A stretch of 64,000 nucleotides of DNA from Acidimicrobiaceae bacterium (GTDB lineage: Bacteria > Actinomycetota > Acidimicrobiia > Acidimicrobiales > RAAP-2): the NCBI GenBank assembly GCA_003132205.1, contig PKWY01000046.1, positions 107,467-171,466 of the forward strand. The letters run 5' to 3'. The notes beneath the pieces were generated by a model that was given only the letters and a program-made list of their open reading frames with translations, did not search any database and was not told where the DNA came from. The translations under genes and the position numbers were made by a program. Below are positions 42,556 through 51,386 of the stretch, one piece after another. How positions within the stretch are numbered: position 1 is the stretch's first letter; every line of letters starts with the position of its first letter.

Positions 42556-43506
42556 GTGCTCAGGTACGTCATCAGGCGCATACTGATGTTGATTGGCATC
42601 ATCTTCGTCATCTCCATCGGAAGTTTCTTTCTGATCCACTTGCTGCCCGGCAACATCACCGCGGTCATCGAAGGTCCTGGCGCCAGCCCGGAGAACCAGG
42701 CCAAGCTCTATAAGCTCCTGGGACTCAACCGACCCATCTATGAGCAGTACTTCGTGTGGATCAACAACATCCTTCACGGGAACCTCGGGACCTCCTTCAT
42801 CTCCCAGACGTCGGTCGCCACCACAATCGGCAACGCCCTGCCGATTGACCTGGAGATGATGTTCCTCAGCCAGATCCTGGCGTTCGCGGCGGCAATTCCC
42901 ATGGCCATGCGCTCAGCGCGCAAGCCCGACGGCATCGTTGACCGGTTCTTCAGCGCCGGGAGCTTCACGATGTTGTCGGTGCCCCCCTTCATCGTGGTCA
43001 TCCTCCTCGTACTCTTCGTCACCTATAAACTGGGTATCCCCCATACGGGCCCCTCCTCCTACGTGTCGCTTCGAGCCGACTTGATAGGCAACCTGGAGAG
43101 CATGGCGCTGCCCGCTATCACCTTGGCGCTCGGGAGCTTCGTCATCTACTTCAGGGTTCTTCGAAGTGACCTGATCGCGACTCTCCAGGAGGAGTTCATA
43201 ACAATGGCCCGCTCGAAGGGCATTAGCCAGCGACGAATCATGTGGCGACACGCCTTTCGCCCTTCGTCGGTCGCGTTGCTTGGCGCCGCCGGGGTGAACA
43301 TCGGCGGACTACTGGCCGGCGGCTTCGTTGTCCAGTACCTGCTCAACATCCCCGGACTCGGCTACACCTTGATCGCCTCCATCAATACCGACGACTACCT
43401 GCTGGTGCAGGGAATCGTTCTCGTTGTCTCGGTGGGCGTGGTGCTCATCAACTTCATCTTTGACTTCATCATCAATATCGTCGATCCGAGGATCAGCCGT
43501 GAGTAA
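42556..43506 (+). CDS. oppB: Oligopeptide ABC transporter permease (OppB/DppB type)
   Basis: A 316-residue permease with six membrane segments, beginning VLRYVIRRILMLIGIIFVIS. The binding-protein-dependent transport loop is EFITMARSKGISQRRIMWRH (EAA-like), and IGGLLAGGFVVQYLLNIPGL is typical of the OppB group. The GTG at 42556 has AGAGGGGGAAGA upstream, so the longer frame to 42472 is rejected. First gene of a four-gene operon in which each gene overlaps the next. Confidence 0.92.
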   Translation: MLRYVIRRILMLIGIIFVISIGSFFLIHLLPGNITAVIEGPGASPENQAKLYKLLGLNRPIYEQYFVWINNILHGNLGTSFISQTSVATTIGNALPIDLEMMFLSQILAFAAAIPMAMRSARKPDGIVDRFFSAGSFTMLSVPPFIVVILLVLFVTYKLGIPHTGPSSYVSLRADLIGNLESMALPAITLALGSFVIYFRVLRSDLIATLQEEFITMARSKGISQRRIMWRHAFRPSSVALLGAAGVNIGGLLAGGFVVQYLLNIPGLGYTLIASINTDDYLLVQGIVLVVSVGVVLINFIFDFIINIVDPRISRE

Positions 43507-44374
43507 CACATTTTTGGAACTTGAAGAACTCGCCCTGGTCGAGAGGCCTGAGAAGAAGAAGCCCCTTGGTCCCCTCTTTTGGATATGCGTCGGTTGGATC
43601 GCGCTCAACATTTTTGGGGCCATCTTCGCGAACGTCCTACCGCTGCAGAATCCGCTGTTCCAGGACTACGGCGCCATCAACGCGGGCCCCTCGCTGCACC
43701 ATCTCTTCGGCACCGACGACATCGGACGCGACATCTTCTCAAGAATCGTCTTTGGTTCTCGGGTGTCGATCACAGTTGGCTTCGGGTCCATGGTCATCGG
43801 CTTCGGGATCGGCGCGCCGCTGGGCATGCTGGCCGCCTTCCGGCGCGGGCGCTTCGACACGATCGTCACCACCTTCATGTACATCCTCCTGGCCTTCCCC
43901 GCGATCATCGCCACCATCGCGGTGCTGTCGTTCTGGACGCCGCGATCCGTCTTCAAGATCATCCTGGTCATTGGCCTCGCGTCGGTCCCCCTGGTGTATC
44001 GAGTGATTCGCACCGCGACGCTGTCGGTCGCCACCAAGGACTACGTCGTCGCGGCCAAGGTGCAGGGGGCCACTGACCGGCGAATTCTGATGAAGGAGCT
44101 CCTGCCCAACATCGCGCCCATCGGTATCTCGTTTCTCCTCATCGGCGTCGCCACCGTCATCGCCCTCGAAGGAACCCTCGCCTTCCTCGGGCTCTCCGTG
44201 GTCGTGCCGACGCCGTCGTGGGGAAACATGATCAACGAGAGCCGCACGGTCCTTCAGCAGAATCCCTGGCTCGCGATATTTCCCTCCCTCGCGCTCTGCT
44301 TCTTCCTCTTGAGCCTCAACTTCATTGGTGACCGCCTGCGGAGCCACTTCGACGTCACCGAGGTGAAGCTGTGA
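43499..44374 (+). CDS. oppC: Oligopeptide ABC transporter permease (OppC/DppC type)
   Basis: A 291-residue permease. The N-terminal cytoplasmic part precedes the first helix (FWICVGWIALNIFGAIFANV). HLFGTDDIGRDIFSRIVFGS and the inner loop DYVVAAKVQGATDRRILMKE are standard OppC motifs. GTG 43499 overlaps the end of oppB by eight bases; the longer ORF start is a shadow of oppB. With OppB it forms the membrane channel. Confidence 0.93.
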   Translation: MSNTFLELEELALVERPEKKKPLGPLFWICVGWIALNIFGAIFANVLPLQNPLFQDYGAINAGPSLHHLFGTDDIGRDIFSRIVFGSRVSITVGFGSMVIGFGIGAPLGMLAAFRRGRFDTIVTTFMYILLAFPAIIATIAVLSFWTPRSVFKIILVIGLASVPLVYRVIRTATLSVATKDYVVAAKVQGATDRRILMKELLPNIAPIGISFLLIGVATVIALEGTLAFLGLSVVVPTPSWGNMINESRTVLQQNPWLAIFPSLALCFFLLSLNFIGDRLRSHFDVTEVKL

Positions 44375-45378
44375 GCGTCACGCCAGAGAAGCTCCTCGTT
44401 GTCAACGACCTATCGACCACGTTCGCCACGGCCGGCGGTCCCCTGCCCGCCGTGGCGAACGTGTCCTTCGACCTGATGCGCAACGAAACCATCGGCATCG
44501 TGGGCGAGTCCGGCTCGGGCAAGACCGTCCTCTCGCGAACGATCATGGGCCTCCAACCCCGGACCAACGTCACCGTCACCGGCTCGGTGCTGCTCAACGG
44601 CAGCGAGATGGTCGGCACCACCGAGAGCTTCAAACGTGGGCTCTGGGGAACCGAAGTGGCGATGGTCTTCCAGGACCCCATGACATCGCTCAACCCGGTG
44701 ATGCGCATTGGCAAGCAGATCGACGAGACGCTTCGCGTACGCCTCGGGATGTCCAAACAGGACGCCAAGGCGCGCGCCATCGAGCTGCTGGAGCTCGTCG
44801 GGATTCCGTCGCCCTCGCAGCGGTACGACGCCTTTCCGGGACAGCTCTCCGGCGGCATGCGCCAGCGTGTCGTCATCGCCATTGCCCTCGCGTGCTCCCC
44901 GAAGCTTCTGATGGCCGACGAGCCCACCACCGGTCTCGACGTCACGATCCAGGCCCAGATCCTCAACTTGCTCGACGAGTTGAAGGAGCGCCTCCACATG
45001 TCGGTCGTGCTGGTTACCCACGACCTGGGAGTCGTAGCCACGCGCACTTCGAGGATCGTCGTAATGTACGCCGGGCGGATCGTCGAGATCGGCTCGACCC
45101 GCGACGTCTTCGCGAACCACCGCATGCCCTATACGAGGGCTCTGCTCGAGAGTTCACCCAAGGTCTCGAACGCCTCGCACACTCGCCTGATCACCATTCC
45201 GGGAAGGCCGCCGAACTTGCTCAAGCTGACCCAGGGCTGCAGCTTCGCCCCACGCTGCGCCTACGCGAGCGACAAGTGCCACCAGGAACGCCCGGAGCTC
45301 CAGCAGGCAGACCAGCCCGGACACTCGTTCGCCTGCTGGAATCCCCTACCCATCACTCGAGGAGATTCAGCCTCATGA
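44371..45378 (+). CDS. oppD: Oligopeptide ABC transporter ATPase (OppD/DppD type)
   Basis: A 335-residue ATPase. Walker A IVGESGSGKTVLSRTIMG, Q-loop VFQDPMTSLNPV, signature LSGGMRQRVVIAIALA, Walker B LLMADEPTTGLDVTIQAQIL and switch His VTHDLGVVA. The C-terminal Cys motif (GCSFAPRCAYASDKC) of the oligopeptide group is present and may hold an iron-sulfur cluster. Start overlaps oppC (GTGA). Confidence 0.95.
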   Translation: MSVTPEKLLVVNDLSTTFATAGGPLPAVANVSFDLMRNETIGIVGESGSGKTVLSRTIMGLQPRTNVTVTGSVLLNGSEMVGTTESFKRGLWGTEVAMVFQDPMTSLNPVMRIGKQIDETLRVRLGMSKQDAKARAIELLELVGIPSPSQRYDAFPGQLSGGMRQRVVIAIALACSPKLLMADEPTTGLDVTIQAQILNLLDELKERLHMSVVLVTHDLGVVATRTSRIVVMYAGRIVEIGSTRDVFANHRMPYTRALLESSPKVSNASHTRLITIPGRPPNLLKLTQGCSFAPRCAYASDKCHQERPELQQADQPGHSFACWNPLPITRGDSAS

Positions 45379-46355
45379 CCGACACCACCCGACCGCTTCT
45401 CAAGGTTCGCGACCTCAAGGTCATCTTCGGCAAGGGCCACCACGCGGTCAGCGCGGTCGCCGGGGTGAGCTTCGACATCTTCGAAGGCGAGACGCTCGGT
45501 CTCGTCGGCGAATCCGGTTGCGGCAAGTCGACCACCGGCAAGGCCCTCATGCGTATCGTCGAGCCCTCGAGCGGCTCCATCGAGCTTGACGGCACCGATC
45601 TTACCGAGCTCAAGAGGGGCGGCCGCCAGCTGCGAAACATTCGGACCCGCATGCAGATGATCTTCCAGGACCCCATCAGCTCGCTCAATCCGCGCCGTCG
45701 GGTGAAGGACATCGTCGCCGAGCCCCTCGACTGTTGGAAGACCATTTCGGGCCACGAGCGCGACGTCCTGGTGAGCGACCTTCTGAGCAAGGTCGGCATC
45801 GACCCCGCGGTCTACGGCAACCGCTACGCCCGCCAGTTCTCGGGCGGCCAATGCCAGCGCATCTCGATCGCCCGCTCGCTCGCGATGCGCCCGAAGCTGC
45901 TCATCTGCGACGAGATGGTCTCGGCCCTCGACGTGTCGGTCCAGGCGCAGATCCTCAACCTGCTCGAGGATCTGAAGGCCGAGTACGGTCTCACCCTCTT
46001 GTTCATCGCCCACGACCTCGCCGTCGTGAAGAACGTAAGCGACCGCGTGGCGGTCATGTACCTCGGCAAGATCTGCGAGATCGGACCGGCGGACGCCCTC
46101 TACGAGGCACCGGCCCATCCGTACACCAAGTTCCTCTTGGGTGCCGCTCTCGAGGCGGACCCTGACTCGCCCATTCACTCACAGGTTCTCGAAGGCGAAC
46201 CCCCGAGTCCGATGAACCCACCGAGCGGCTGCCGTTTTCGTACCCGCTGTCCCAAAGCCACCGAACTGTGCGCGAGCGATGAGCCGCTGGCCCAGGAGGT
46301 CGCTCCGGGGCATCAGGTCGCTTGCCACTTCCCGCTGTCCATAACGCGCAAATAG
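45375..46355 (+). CDS. oppF: Oligopeptide ABC transporter ATPase (OppF/DppF type)
   Basis: A 326-residue ATPase. Walker A LVGESGCGKSTTGKALM, Q-loop IFQDPISSLNPRRRV, signature FSGGQCQRISIARSLA, Walker B LLICDEMVSALDVSVQAQIL, and the C-terminal CRFRTRCPKATELC segment. It pairs with OppD to drive peptide uptake. The ATG overlaps the oppD stop by four bases. The frame is open further upstream inside oppD, which I regard as a shadow. No binding-protein gene is in the operon. Confidence 0.95.
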   Translation: MTDTTRPLLKVRDLKVIFGKGHHAVSAVAGVSFDIFEGETLGLVGESGCGKSTTGKALMRIVEPSSGSIELDGTDLTELKRGGRQLRNIRTRMQMIFQDPISSLNPRRRVKDIVAEPLDCWKTISGHERDVLVSDLLSKVGIDPAVYGNRYARQFSGGQCQRISIARSLAMRPKLLICDEMVSALDVSVQAQILNLLEDLKAEYGLTLLFIAHDLAVVKNVSDRVAVMYLGKICEIGPADALYEAPAHPYTKFLLGAALEADPDSPIHSQVLEGEPPSPMNPPSGCRFRTRCPKATELCASDEPLAQEVAPGHQVACHFPLSITRK

Positions 46356-46392
46356 CCCGTCCTCACGGCCATTCGGCTGCAAGGACGGGCTA
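46353..46392. terminator. Shared hairpin between oppF and rpsA
   Basis: TAGCCCGTCCT (46353-46363) pairs perfectly with AGGACGGGCTA (46382-46392), 11 pairs with an 18-base loop. It begins in the oppF stop codon and ends 15 bases before the rpsA stop, so it can serve both convergent genes. Confidence 0.7.
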
Positions 46393-46406
46393 CCCGGCAA
46401 AACTGG

Positions 46407-47801
46407 CTATTCAGCGGTTGGAGCCTCTTCGACAGCCTCAGGGACAGTCTCAGGGACAGTCTCATCGGAGCCATCTTCTGGCGACTTGACCGGAACCTCG
46501 GTCGCGTACTCCGCCCACGCAGCCTGCGCTTCGGTCTCGGGAGTGAACTCGCCGTACTCGATGCCGCCGATGTAGTTGCCCTCAGTGTCGTACGCGTGCG
46601 AGCCAAAGGCCTCACGGTACTCTTCGGAGACCTCGCCACCCTCGGCAGCCTGCTTGATCGAAAGGCTGATACGGCGTCGAGCGGTGTCGAGCTCGATGAT
46701 CTTGACCCACAGTTCCTCGCCGGCGCTGACGACCTGGTCGGGCGACTCGACGTGGTGCGCCGCCATCTCCGAGATATGCACGAGTCCTTCGATGCCTTCG
46801 CCCACCTGGACGAACGCGCCGAATGGCACCAATTTGGTCACGCGGCCATAGACCAACTGGTCGACGGCGTGGCTGTCGGCGAAGACCTGCCACGGGTCGG
46901 ACTGGGTTGCCTTGAGCGAGAGCGAGATGCGCTCTTTGGAGAAGTCGACGTCGAGAACCTCGACGTCGACTTCGTCACCGACGGCGACGACCTGGCTCGG
47001 GTGATCGATGTGCTTCCAGCTGAGCTCGGAAACGTGGATGAGTCCATCCATGCCGCCCAGGTCCACGAAGGCGCCGAAGTTGACGACCGACGAGATAACG
47101 CCGTGACGGCGCTCGCCGGGCTTGAGGTTGTTGAGGAAGTCGCCGCGCTGCTCTTTTTGGGTCTCTTCGAGCCAGGCACGACGCGACAGCACCACGTTGT
47201 TGCGGTTGCGGTCGAGCTCGATGATCTTCGCCTCAACGGTCTTGCCGATGTAAGGTTGCAGCTCGCGAACGCGGCGCAGCTCCACGAGTGACGCGGGTAG
47301 GAACCCGCGAAGACCGATGTCGACGATGAGTCCGCCCTTCACCACTTCGATGACGACACCCTTCACGACTTCGTCGCGGTTCTTCAGTTCTTCGATGTTG
47401 CTCCACGCCTTCTCGTACTGGGCGCGCTTCTTCGAGAGGACGAGGCGACCCTCTTTGTCCTCCTTTTGAAGGACGAGGCACTCGACGCGCTCGCCCATCG
47501 AGACAATCTCCGAGGGGTCGACGTCATTGCGGATCGAAAGCTCGCGCGAGGGGATCACGCCCTCGGACTTGAAGCCAATGTCGAGCAGCACTTCGTCGCG
47601 GTCGATCTTGACGACCGTGCCAGTAACGAGGTCGCCGTCTTCGAACTCGAGGACACTGTCCCCGACCAAGGTGGCGAGGTCGGTGCCGACCATGTTGTCT
47701 TCGGTGATGACGCGGGGAACGTAGTTACCCTGTTCGTCAAAGGTGCCCATCTGCTGGGGGGAAAGGAGGCTGGTGCCGTCCGACATGCGTACTTCTTTCA
47801 T
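46407..47801 (-). CDS. rpsA: 30S ribosomal protein S1
   Basis: A 464-residue protein with four S1 RNA-binding repeats, the number usual in actinobacteria. Examples are GDLVTGTVVKIDRDEVLLDI, GERRHGVISSVVNFGAFVDL with GMDGLIHVSELSWKH, and VYGRVTKLVPFGAFVQVGEG with IEGLVHISEMAAHHV. It helps load mRNA on the ribosome. The C-terminal 70 residues are acidic and Pro/Glu-rich. The start may instead be the internal ATG at 47786. Confidence 0.95.
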   Translation of the reverse strand: MKEVRMSDGTSLLSPQQMGTFDEQGNYVPRVITEDNMVGTDLATLVGDSVLEFEDGDLVTGTVVKIDRDEVLLDIGFKSEGVIPSRELSIRNDVDPSEIVSMGERVECLVLQKEDKEGRLVLSKKRAQYEKAWSNIEELKNRDEVVKGVVIEVVKGGLIVDIGLRGFLPASLVELRRVRELQPYIGKTVEAKIIELDRNRNNVVLSRRAWLEETQKEQRGDFLNNLKPGERRHGVISSVVNFGAFVDLGGMDGLIHVSELSWKHIDHPSQVVAVGDEVDVEVLDVDFSKERISLSLKATQSDPWQVFADSHAVDQLVYGRVTKLVPFGAFVQVGEGIEGLVHISEMAAHHVESPDQVVSAGEELWVKIIELDTARRRISLSIKQAAEGGEVSEEYREAFGSHAYDTEGNYIGGIEYGEFTPETEAQAAWAEYATEVPVKSPEDGSDETVPETVPEAVEEAPTAE

Positions 47802-47882
47802 ACGACCACACCGGGGTCAACTAGGCAACAGGGGTCTGGATCTCCGGTGTAAACCCAGGACAAAACTCTACCACCCAGCAAT

Positions 47883-50507
47883 TCAGCCCTTGGCCGCGGC
47901 CCAGTTCTCGCCCCAGTGGAGCGAAACCTCCAGCGGGACACTGAGCGACGCCGCATTGGTGAGCGCGTCGACGATAATCTCCTCGACGCGCTCCTTCTCG
48001 TCGTTCGGCGACTCGACGAGGACCTCGTCGTGCACCTGCAGGATAAGGCGCGCCTCGAGTCCTTCGCCCATCAGGCGCCGATCAAGCCGGACCAGCGCGG
48101 ATTTGAAGATATCCGCGGCGAGCCCCTGGATCCCAGCGTTCATCGCCTGGCGCTCGGCGGCTTGGCGCTGGGGGCCGGCGGAGGTCGCAAGGTCGGGGAA
48201 TGGCCGGATCCGGCCGAATTCGGTCCGCGAGTAGCCCTTCGCGCGGATCTCCTTGATGGTTTCGTCCATGTAGGCGCGAAGGCTCGGGAAACCGGCGAAG
48301 TACTTCTCCATGATCTCCTTCGCCGAACTTACGGGGACTCCGAGGCGCCGGCTGAGCCCGAAGGCCTCCATGCCGTAGGCGAGGCCGTACGAAACGGCCT
48401 TCGCCTGCTCGCGCTGCTCGTGGCTCACCTTCTCCACCGGTTCACCGAACACCGAAGCCGCGATCGTGCGGTGCACGTCCTCGTTCGAGGCGAACGCCAT
48501 CAAGAGCCCCGAGTCCTGCGACAGGTGCGCGAGGATGCGCAGTTCGATCTGGTTGTAGTCCGCCACCGCCAACTGCCAGCCCTCGCTTGGCACGAACGCG
48601 TAGCGAAGCCTCCGTCCCTCTTCGCTGCGCACCGGGATGTTGTGCAGGTTCGGATTCTCCGACGACAGGCGTCCGGTGCGCGCGACGGTCTGGTTGAACG
48701 TGGCGTGAATGCGTCCGTCGCTTGCGACCGCGCCGATCAACGGCGCGCCGTAGGTGCTTCGCAGCTTCTCCACTTCGCGGTAACGCAGGATCAGCGAGAC
48801 GATCTTGTGCTCGTCCTCGATCGCCTCGAGGCTGGAGGCATCGGTCGAGAAGCCCGACTTGATCTTCTTCACCGGCGTGAGGTGGAGCTCGTCGAAGAGC
48901 ACCGTCTGGAGCTGCTGGGGGGAATTGACCTTGAACTCGTGGCCCGCGATCCTCTGGATCTGGGCGTCGAGGCTGCTCGCCTCCTTCGCGAACTCGGCGG
49001 CGATGGTCCGGAGCATCTCGACGTCGACGCGCACGCCGCACGCCTCCATGCGCCCGAGTACCGCGACGAGCGGGAGCTCGATCTGCTCGTAGACGAAACC
49101 CAGCTCCCAGCGCGCGATCTCGCCGCGTAGGTGCTCGCGCAGCCGGGCCGCCAGCTGCACGTCGCGGATCAGCGTGTCGTCGTCGGACGTCTCGTCGAAG
49201 AGCGACGGTGCTGCGACGCCGATCGTCTCGTCGAGGAAACGATGGACGACGTCGGCGAGCTCGTACCTGCCACTCGTTGCGTCGACGAGGAAGGCCATGA
49301 TCGTCGTGTCGTCGGCCGGCTCGCGAAGCTGATATCCCCGCTCGGCGGCGTGGCGATAGAGCTCCTTCAGATCGTGGCCGCTGGGGAGAAGCGCGCTCGC
49401 TCGCTCGAAGAAGTCCGATTCACTCCCCACCGCGACGACGTTCTTCGCCGGGTCGAAGACCGCGACCCTCGAATGCCCGTAGCTCACGACGATCGACTCG
49501 ACGTCCTTCAGCACGGTGTCGAGCGAGTCCTCACGCTTCACGGGCGCGGACGCCGGCTTCGCCGAGGCCACGGGCGCGGCGCCCTCGCTCTTCGCCGGGG
49601 CCCCGAGCAGCCCGTCCTGCATCAGCTTCTCGAAGCGCGTTCGCATGGCGTTCATCTCGAAGCGGTCGAAGAACGCCGCGACCTCGGCCCGGCTCCAGCC
49701 GCCCAGCGTGATGTCGTGCAGCGTGAAATCGAGGGGAACGTCTCGCACCAGGAGCATGACCCTCTCGTTGTTACGCGCCCGGTCCTCGTAGAGGGCGAGG
49801 TTCTCGCGAAGCTTCGGCGTCAACTCGTCCAGGTGCTGGTAGAGCTCGTCGAAGTCGCGGTACTTGGCGAGCAGCTTCGCCGCAGTCTTCTCCCCCACCC
49901 CGGGCACGCCGGGCAGGTTGTCCGACGAGTCACCGCGCAGCGCCGCGAGCAGCGCGTAGCGCTCGGGCTCGATGCCACAGCGCTCGAAGATTCCGGCCTC
50001 GTCGTAGAGCGAGTAGTCCGATACGCCCCGGCGGTTGTAGAGGACCTTCACGTAGGGATCCTCGACCAGTTGGAACGCGTCGCGGTCGCCCGTGACCACC
50101 ACCACCGGGATCTTCTCGTCACGACCCCACGTCGCGAGGGTGGCGAGCACGTCGTCCGCCTCGTAGTTTGGCACGCCGAGCACCGGAATATGGAGCGATT
50201 TGCAGAGGTTCCGGATGAGGTCGAACTGATGCTCGATCTCGACGGGCGTCTCGGCCCGACCACCCTTGTAGTCCTCGGTCATGGCGTCTCGAAAGGTGCC
50301 CCCGGGCATGTCGAAGGCGACCGCGAGCCCGCGCGGCGACTGGGTCCGGACCAGCGAATGCAGCATCGACGCGAAACCGTGCAGCGCGTTGGTAACGACG
50401 CCCTCGGAGGTCTTGATGTCCGTCGAGAGCGCGAAGAAGGCGCGAAAGGCCAGTGACATGCCGTCCAACAGCACGAGCGGCCGCTGGTCGGCTGAGTCTT
50501 CAGCCAA
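47883..50507 (-). CDS. polA: DNA polymerase I
   Basis: An 874-residue Pol I. The N-terminal 5' nuclease domain (LVLLDGMSLAFRAFFALSTD, then YEADDVLATL and LPGVPGVGEKTAAKLLAKY) comes first. The middle 3'-5' exonuclease-like domain lacks the D-x-E residues, so proofreading is absent, as in other actinobacteria. The polymerase motifs are DYNQIELRILAHLSQD (A), QAKAVSYGLAYGMEAFGLSR (B) and LQVHDEVLVE (C). TTG start overlaps the regulator gene's stop. It fills repair gaps left by UvrABC. Confidence 0.95.
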   Translation of the reverse strand: MAEDSADQRPLVLLDGMSLAFRAFFALSTDIKTSEGVVTNALHGFASMLHSLVRTQSPRGLAVAFDMPGGTFRDAMTEDYKGGRAETPVEIEHQFDLIRNLCKSLHIPVLGVPNYEADDVLATLATWGRDEKIPVVVVTGDRDAFQLVEDPYVKVLYNRRGVSDYSLYDEAGIFERCGIEPERYALLAALRGDSSDNLPGVPGVGEKTAAKLLAKYRDFDELYQHLDELTPKLRENLALYEDRARNNERVMLLVRDVPLDFTLHDITLGGWSRAEVAAFFDRFEMNAMRTRFEKLMQDGLLGAPAKSEGAAPVASAKPASAPVKREDSLDTVLKDVESIVVSYGHSRVAVFDPAKNVVAVGSESDFFERASALLPSGHDLKELYRHAAERGYQLREPADDTTIMAFLVDATSGRYELADVVHRFLDETIGVAAPSLFDETSDDDTLIRDVQLAARLREHLRGEIARWELGFVYEQIELPLVAVLGRMEACGVRVDVEMLRTIAAEFAKEASSLDAQIQRIAGHEFKVNSPQQLQTVLFDELHLTPVKKIKSGFSTDASSLEAIEDEHKIVSLILRYREVEKLRSTYGAPLIGAVASDGRIHATFNQTVARTGRLSSENPNLHNIPVRSEEGRRLRYAFVPSEGWQLAVADYNQIELRILAHLSQDSGLLMAFASNEDVHRTIAASVFGEPVEKVSHEQREQAKAVSYGLAYGMEAFGLSRRLGVPVSSAKEIMEKYFAGFPSLRAYMDETIKEIRAKGYSRTEFGRIRPFPDLATSAGPQRQAAERQAMNAGIQGLAADIFKSALVRLDRRLMGEGLEARLILQVHDEVLVESPNDEKERVEEIIVDALTNAASLSVPLEVSLHWGENWAAAKG

Positions 50508-51072
50508 CGAACTCGCCCTTCAAGATCTGCTGGGCGACGTCGCGCATCCGGGTGCGCCCGCGCATGGCGGACTGCTGGATGACTTCGAAGGCCGCGGGCT
50601 CGTCGAGCCCTCGCTCATCCATCAAGAGCTCCTTCGCCCGCTGGACGATCTCGCGGGTCTCGATCTTGTCGTCTACGTTCGTGACCTCGGGCGCCTCGAC
50701 GGGCTCGGTCGCCAGCGGGTTCATGATGGCGGCGATCTTCGGCAGTATCTCGCTGCTGCGAAACGGCTTCACCAGGTACGCAACGACCCCGGCGTCACGG
50801 GCGCTCTCGATGAGCGCCCTCTGGCTGAAGGCGGTGAGCAGCACGACGACGGTGTTGGAGCCCTTCAGCTCCCTCGCCACTTCGATACCGTCGAGTCCGG
50901 GCATCTTGATGTCGAGCAGCGCGAGGTCGGGCTCGAGCTCGCGGATCATCGCCAACGCGTCATCGCCGCGGGCGGCCTCTCCCACGACGAGGTAACCGTC
51001 ACCCTCGAGAATCTCTTTGAGATCCAATCGAATGATCGATTCGTCGTCGGCAATCACAACTCGCTTATCCAT
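50500..51072 (-). CDS. ANTAR-domain response regulator (PdtaR-like)
   Basis: A 190-residue two-domain regulator. The receiver has acidic pocket DDES, phospho-acceptor Asp in LALLDIKMPGLDGI (about residue 53), Thr in VVLLTAFS and Lys in AYLVKPFRSSEI. The C-terminal ANTAR domain (VQRAKELLMDERGLDEPAAF, then IQQSAMRGRTRMRDVAQQIL) binds RNA hairpins to prevent transcription termination. ATG 51072 follows AAGGAAGAGC. M. tuberculosis keeps pdtaR close to polA, which supports the name. No partner kinase is nearby. Confidence 0.9.
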   Translation of the reverse strand: MDKRVVIADDESIIRLDLKEILEGDGYLVVGEAARGDDALAMIRELEPDLALLDIKMPGLDGIEVARELKGSNTVVVLLTAFSQRALIESARDAGVVAYLVKPFRSSEILPKIAAIMNPLATEPVEAPEVTNVDDKIETREIVQRAKELLMDERGLDEPAAFEVIQQSAMRGRTRMRDVAQQILKGEFVG

Positions 51073-51364
51073 GCTCTTCCTTAGGCTTCCATTCACGTAA
51101 GAGTCCATCTCGTTCGGTTATCAGGCTACGTACCTCGGCCGAGCGCCGCTGCATCTCGGCATTCGCGGCGACCACGTGCCGGGACAACTCGCTATATTCT
51201 TGCTGCTGCAAAGGGGTTTCGGAGACCAGCGAGCGGATGCGGGCGTCTTCGAGGGCGTCATTCCACACCTGCACCTGCTCTTCGAGCACGCTGAGGCTTT
51301 CCCTCGCCGCCATGAGACGGCGCTGAAGATCCTCCAAACGCCGTTTGTCGAGTCGTGCACCCAT
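51065..51364 (-). CDS. Coiled-coil protein of unknown function
   Basis: A 99-residue protein that is almost wholly helical (ARLDKRRLEDLQRRLMAARE, then LSVLEEQVQVWNDALEDARI and EMQRRSAEVRSLITERDGLL) with a coiled coil. It has no membrane segment or enzyme motif. Its stop overlaps the response regulator start by eight bases, suggesting translation together and perhaps a role in the same signal path. The ORF is open to 51403; I chose ATG 51364 because the coiled coil starts there. Confidence 0.65.
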   Translation of the reverse strand: MGARLDKRRLEDLQRRLMAARESLSVLEEQVQVWNDALEDARIRSLVSETPLQQQEYSELSRHVVAANAEMQRRSAEVRSLITERDGLLREWKPKEEHG

Positions 51365-51386
51365 GGAAACGAGTGTAAATCTACTC

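Noticed and set aside
44892-46355. 487-residue version of the second transporter ATPase
   Set aside because: The extra N-terminal part is a shadow of oppD; the ATG at 45375 with an ATGA overlap begins a normal ATPase.
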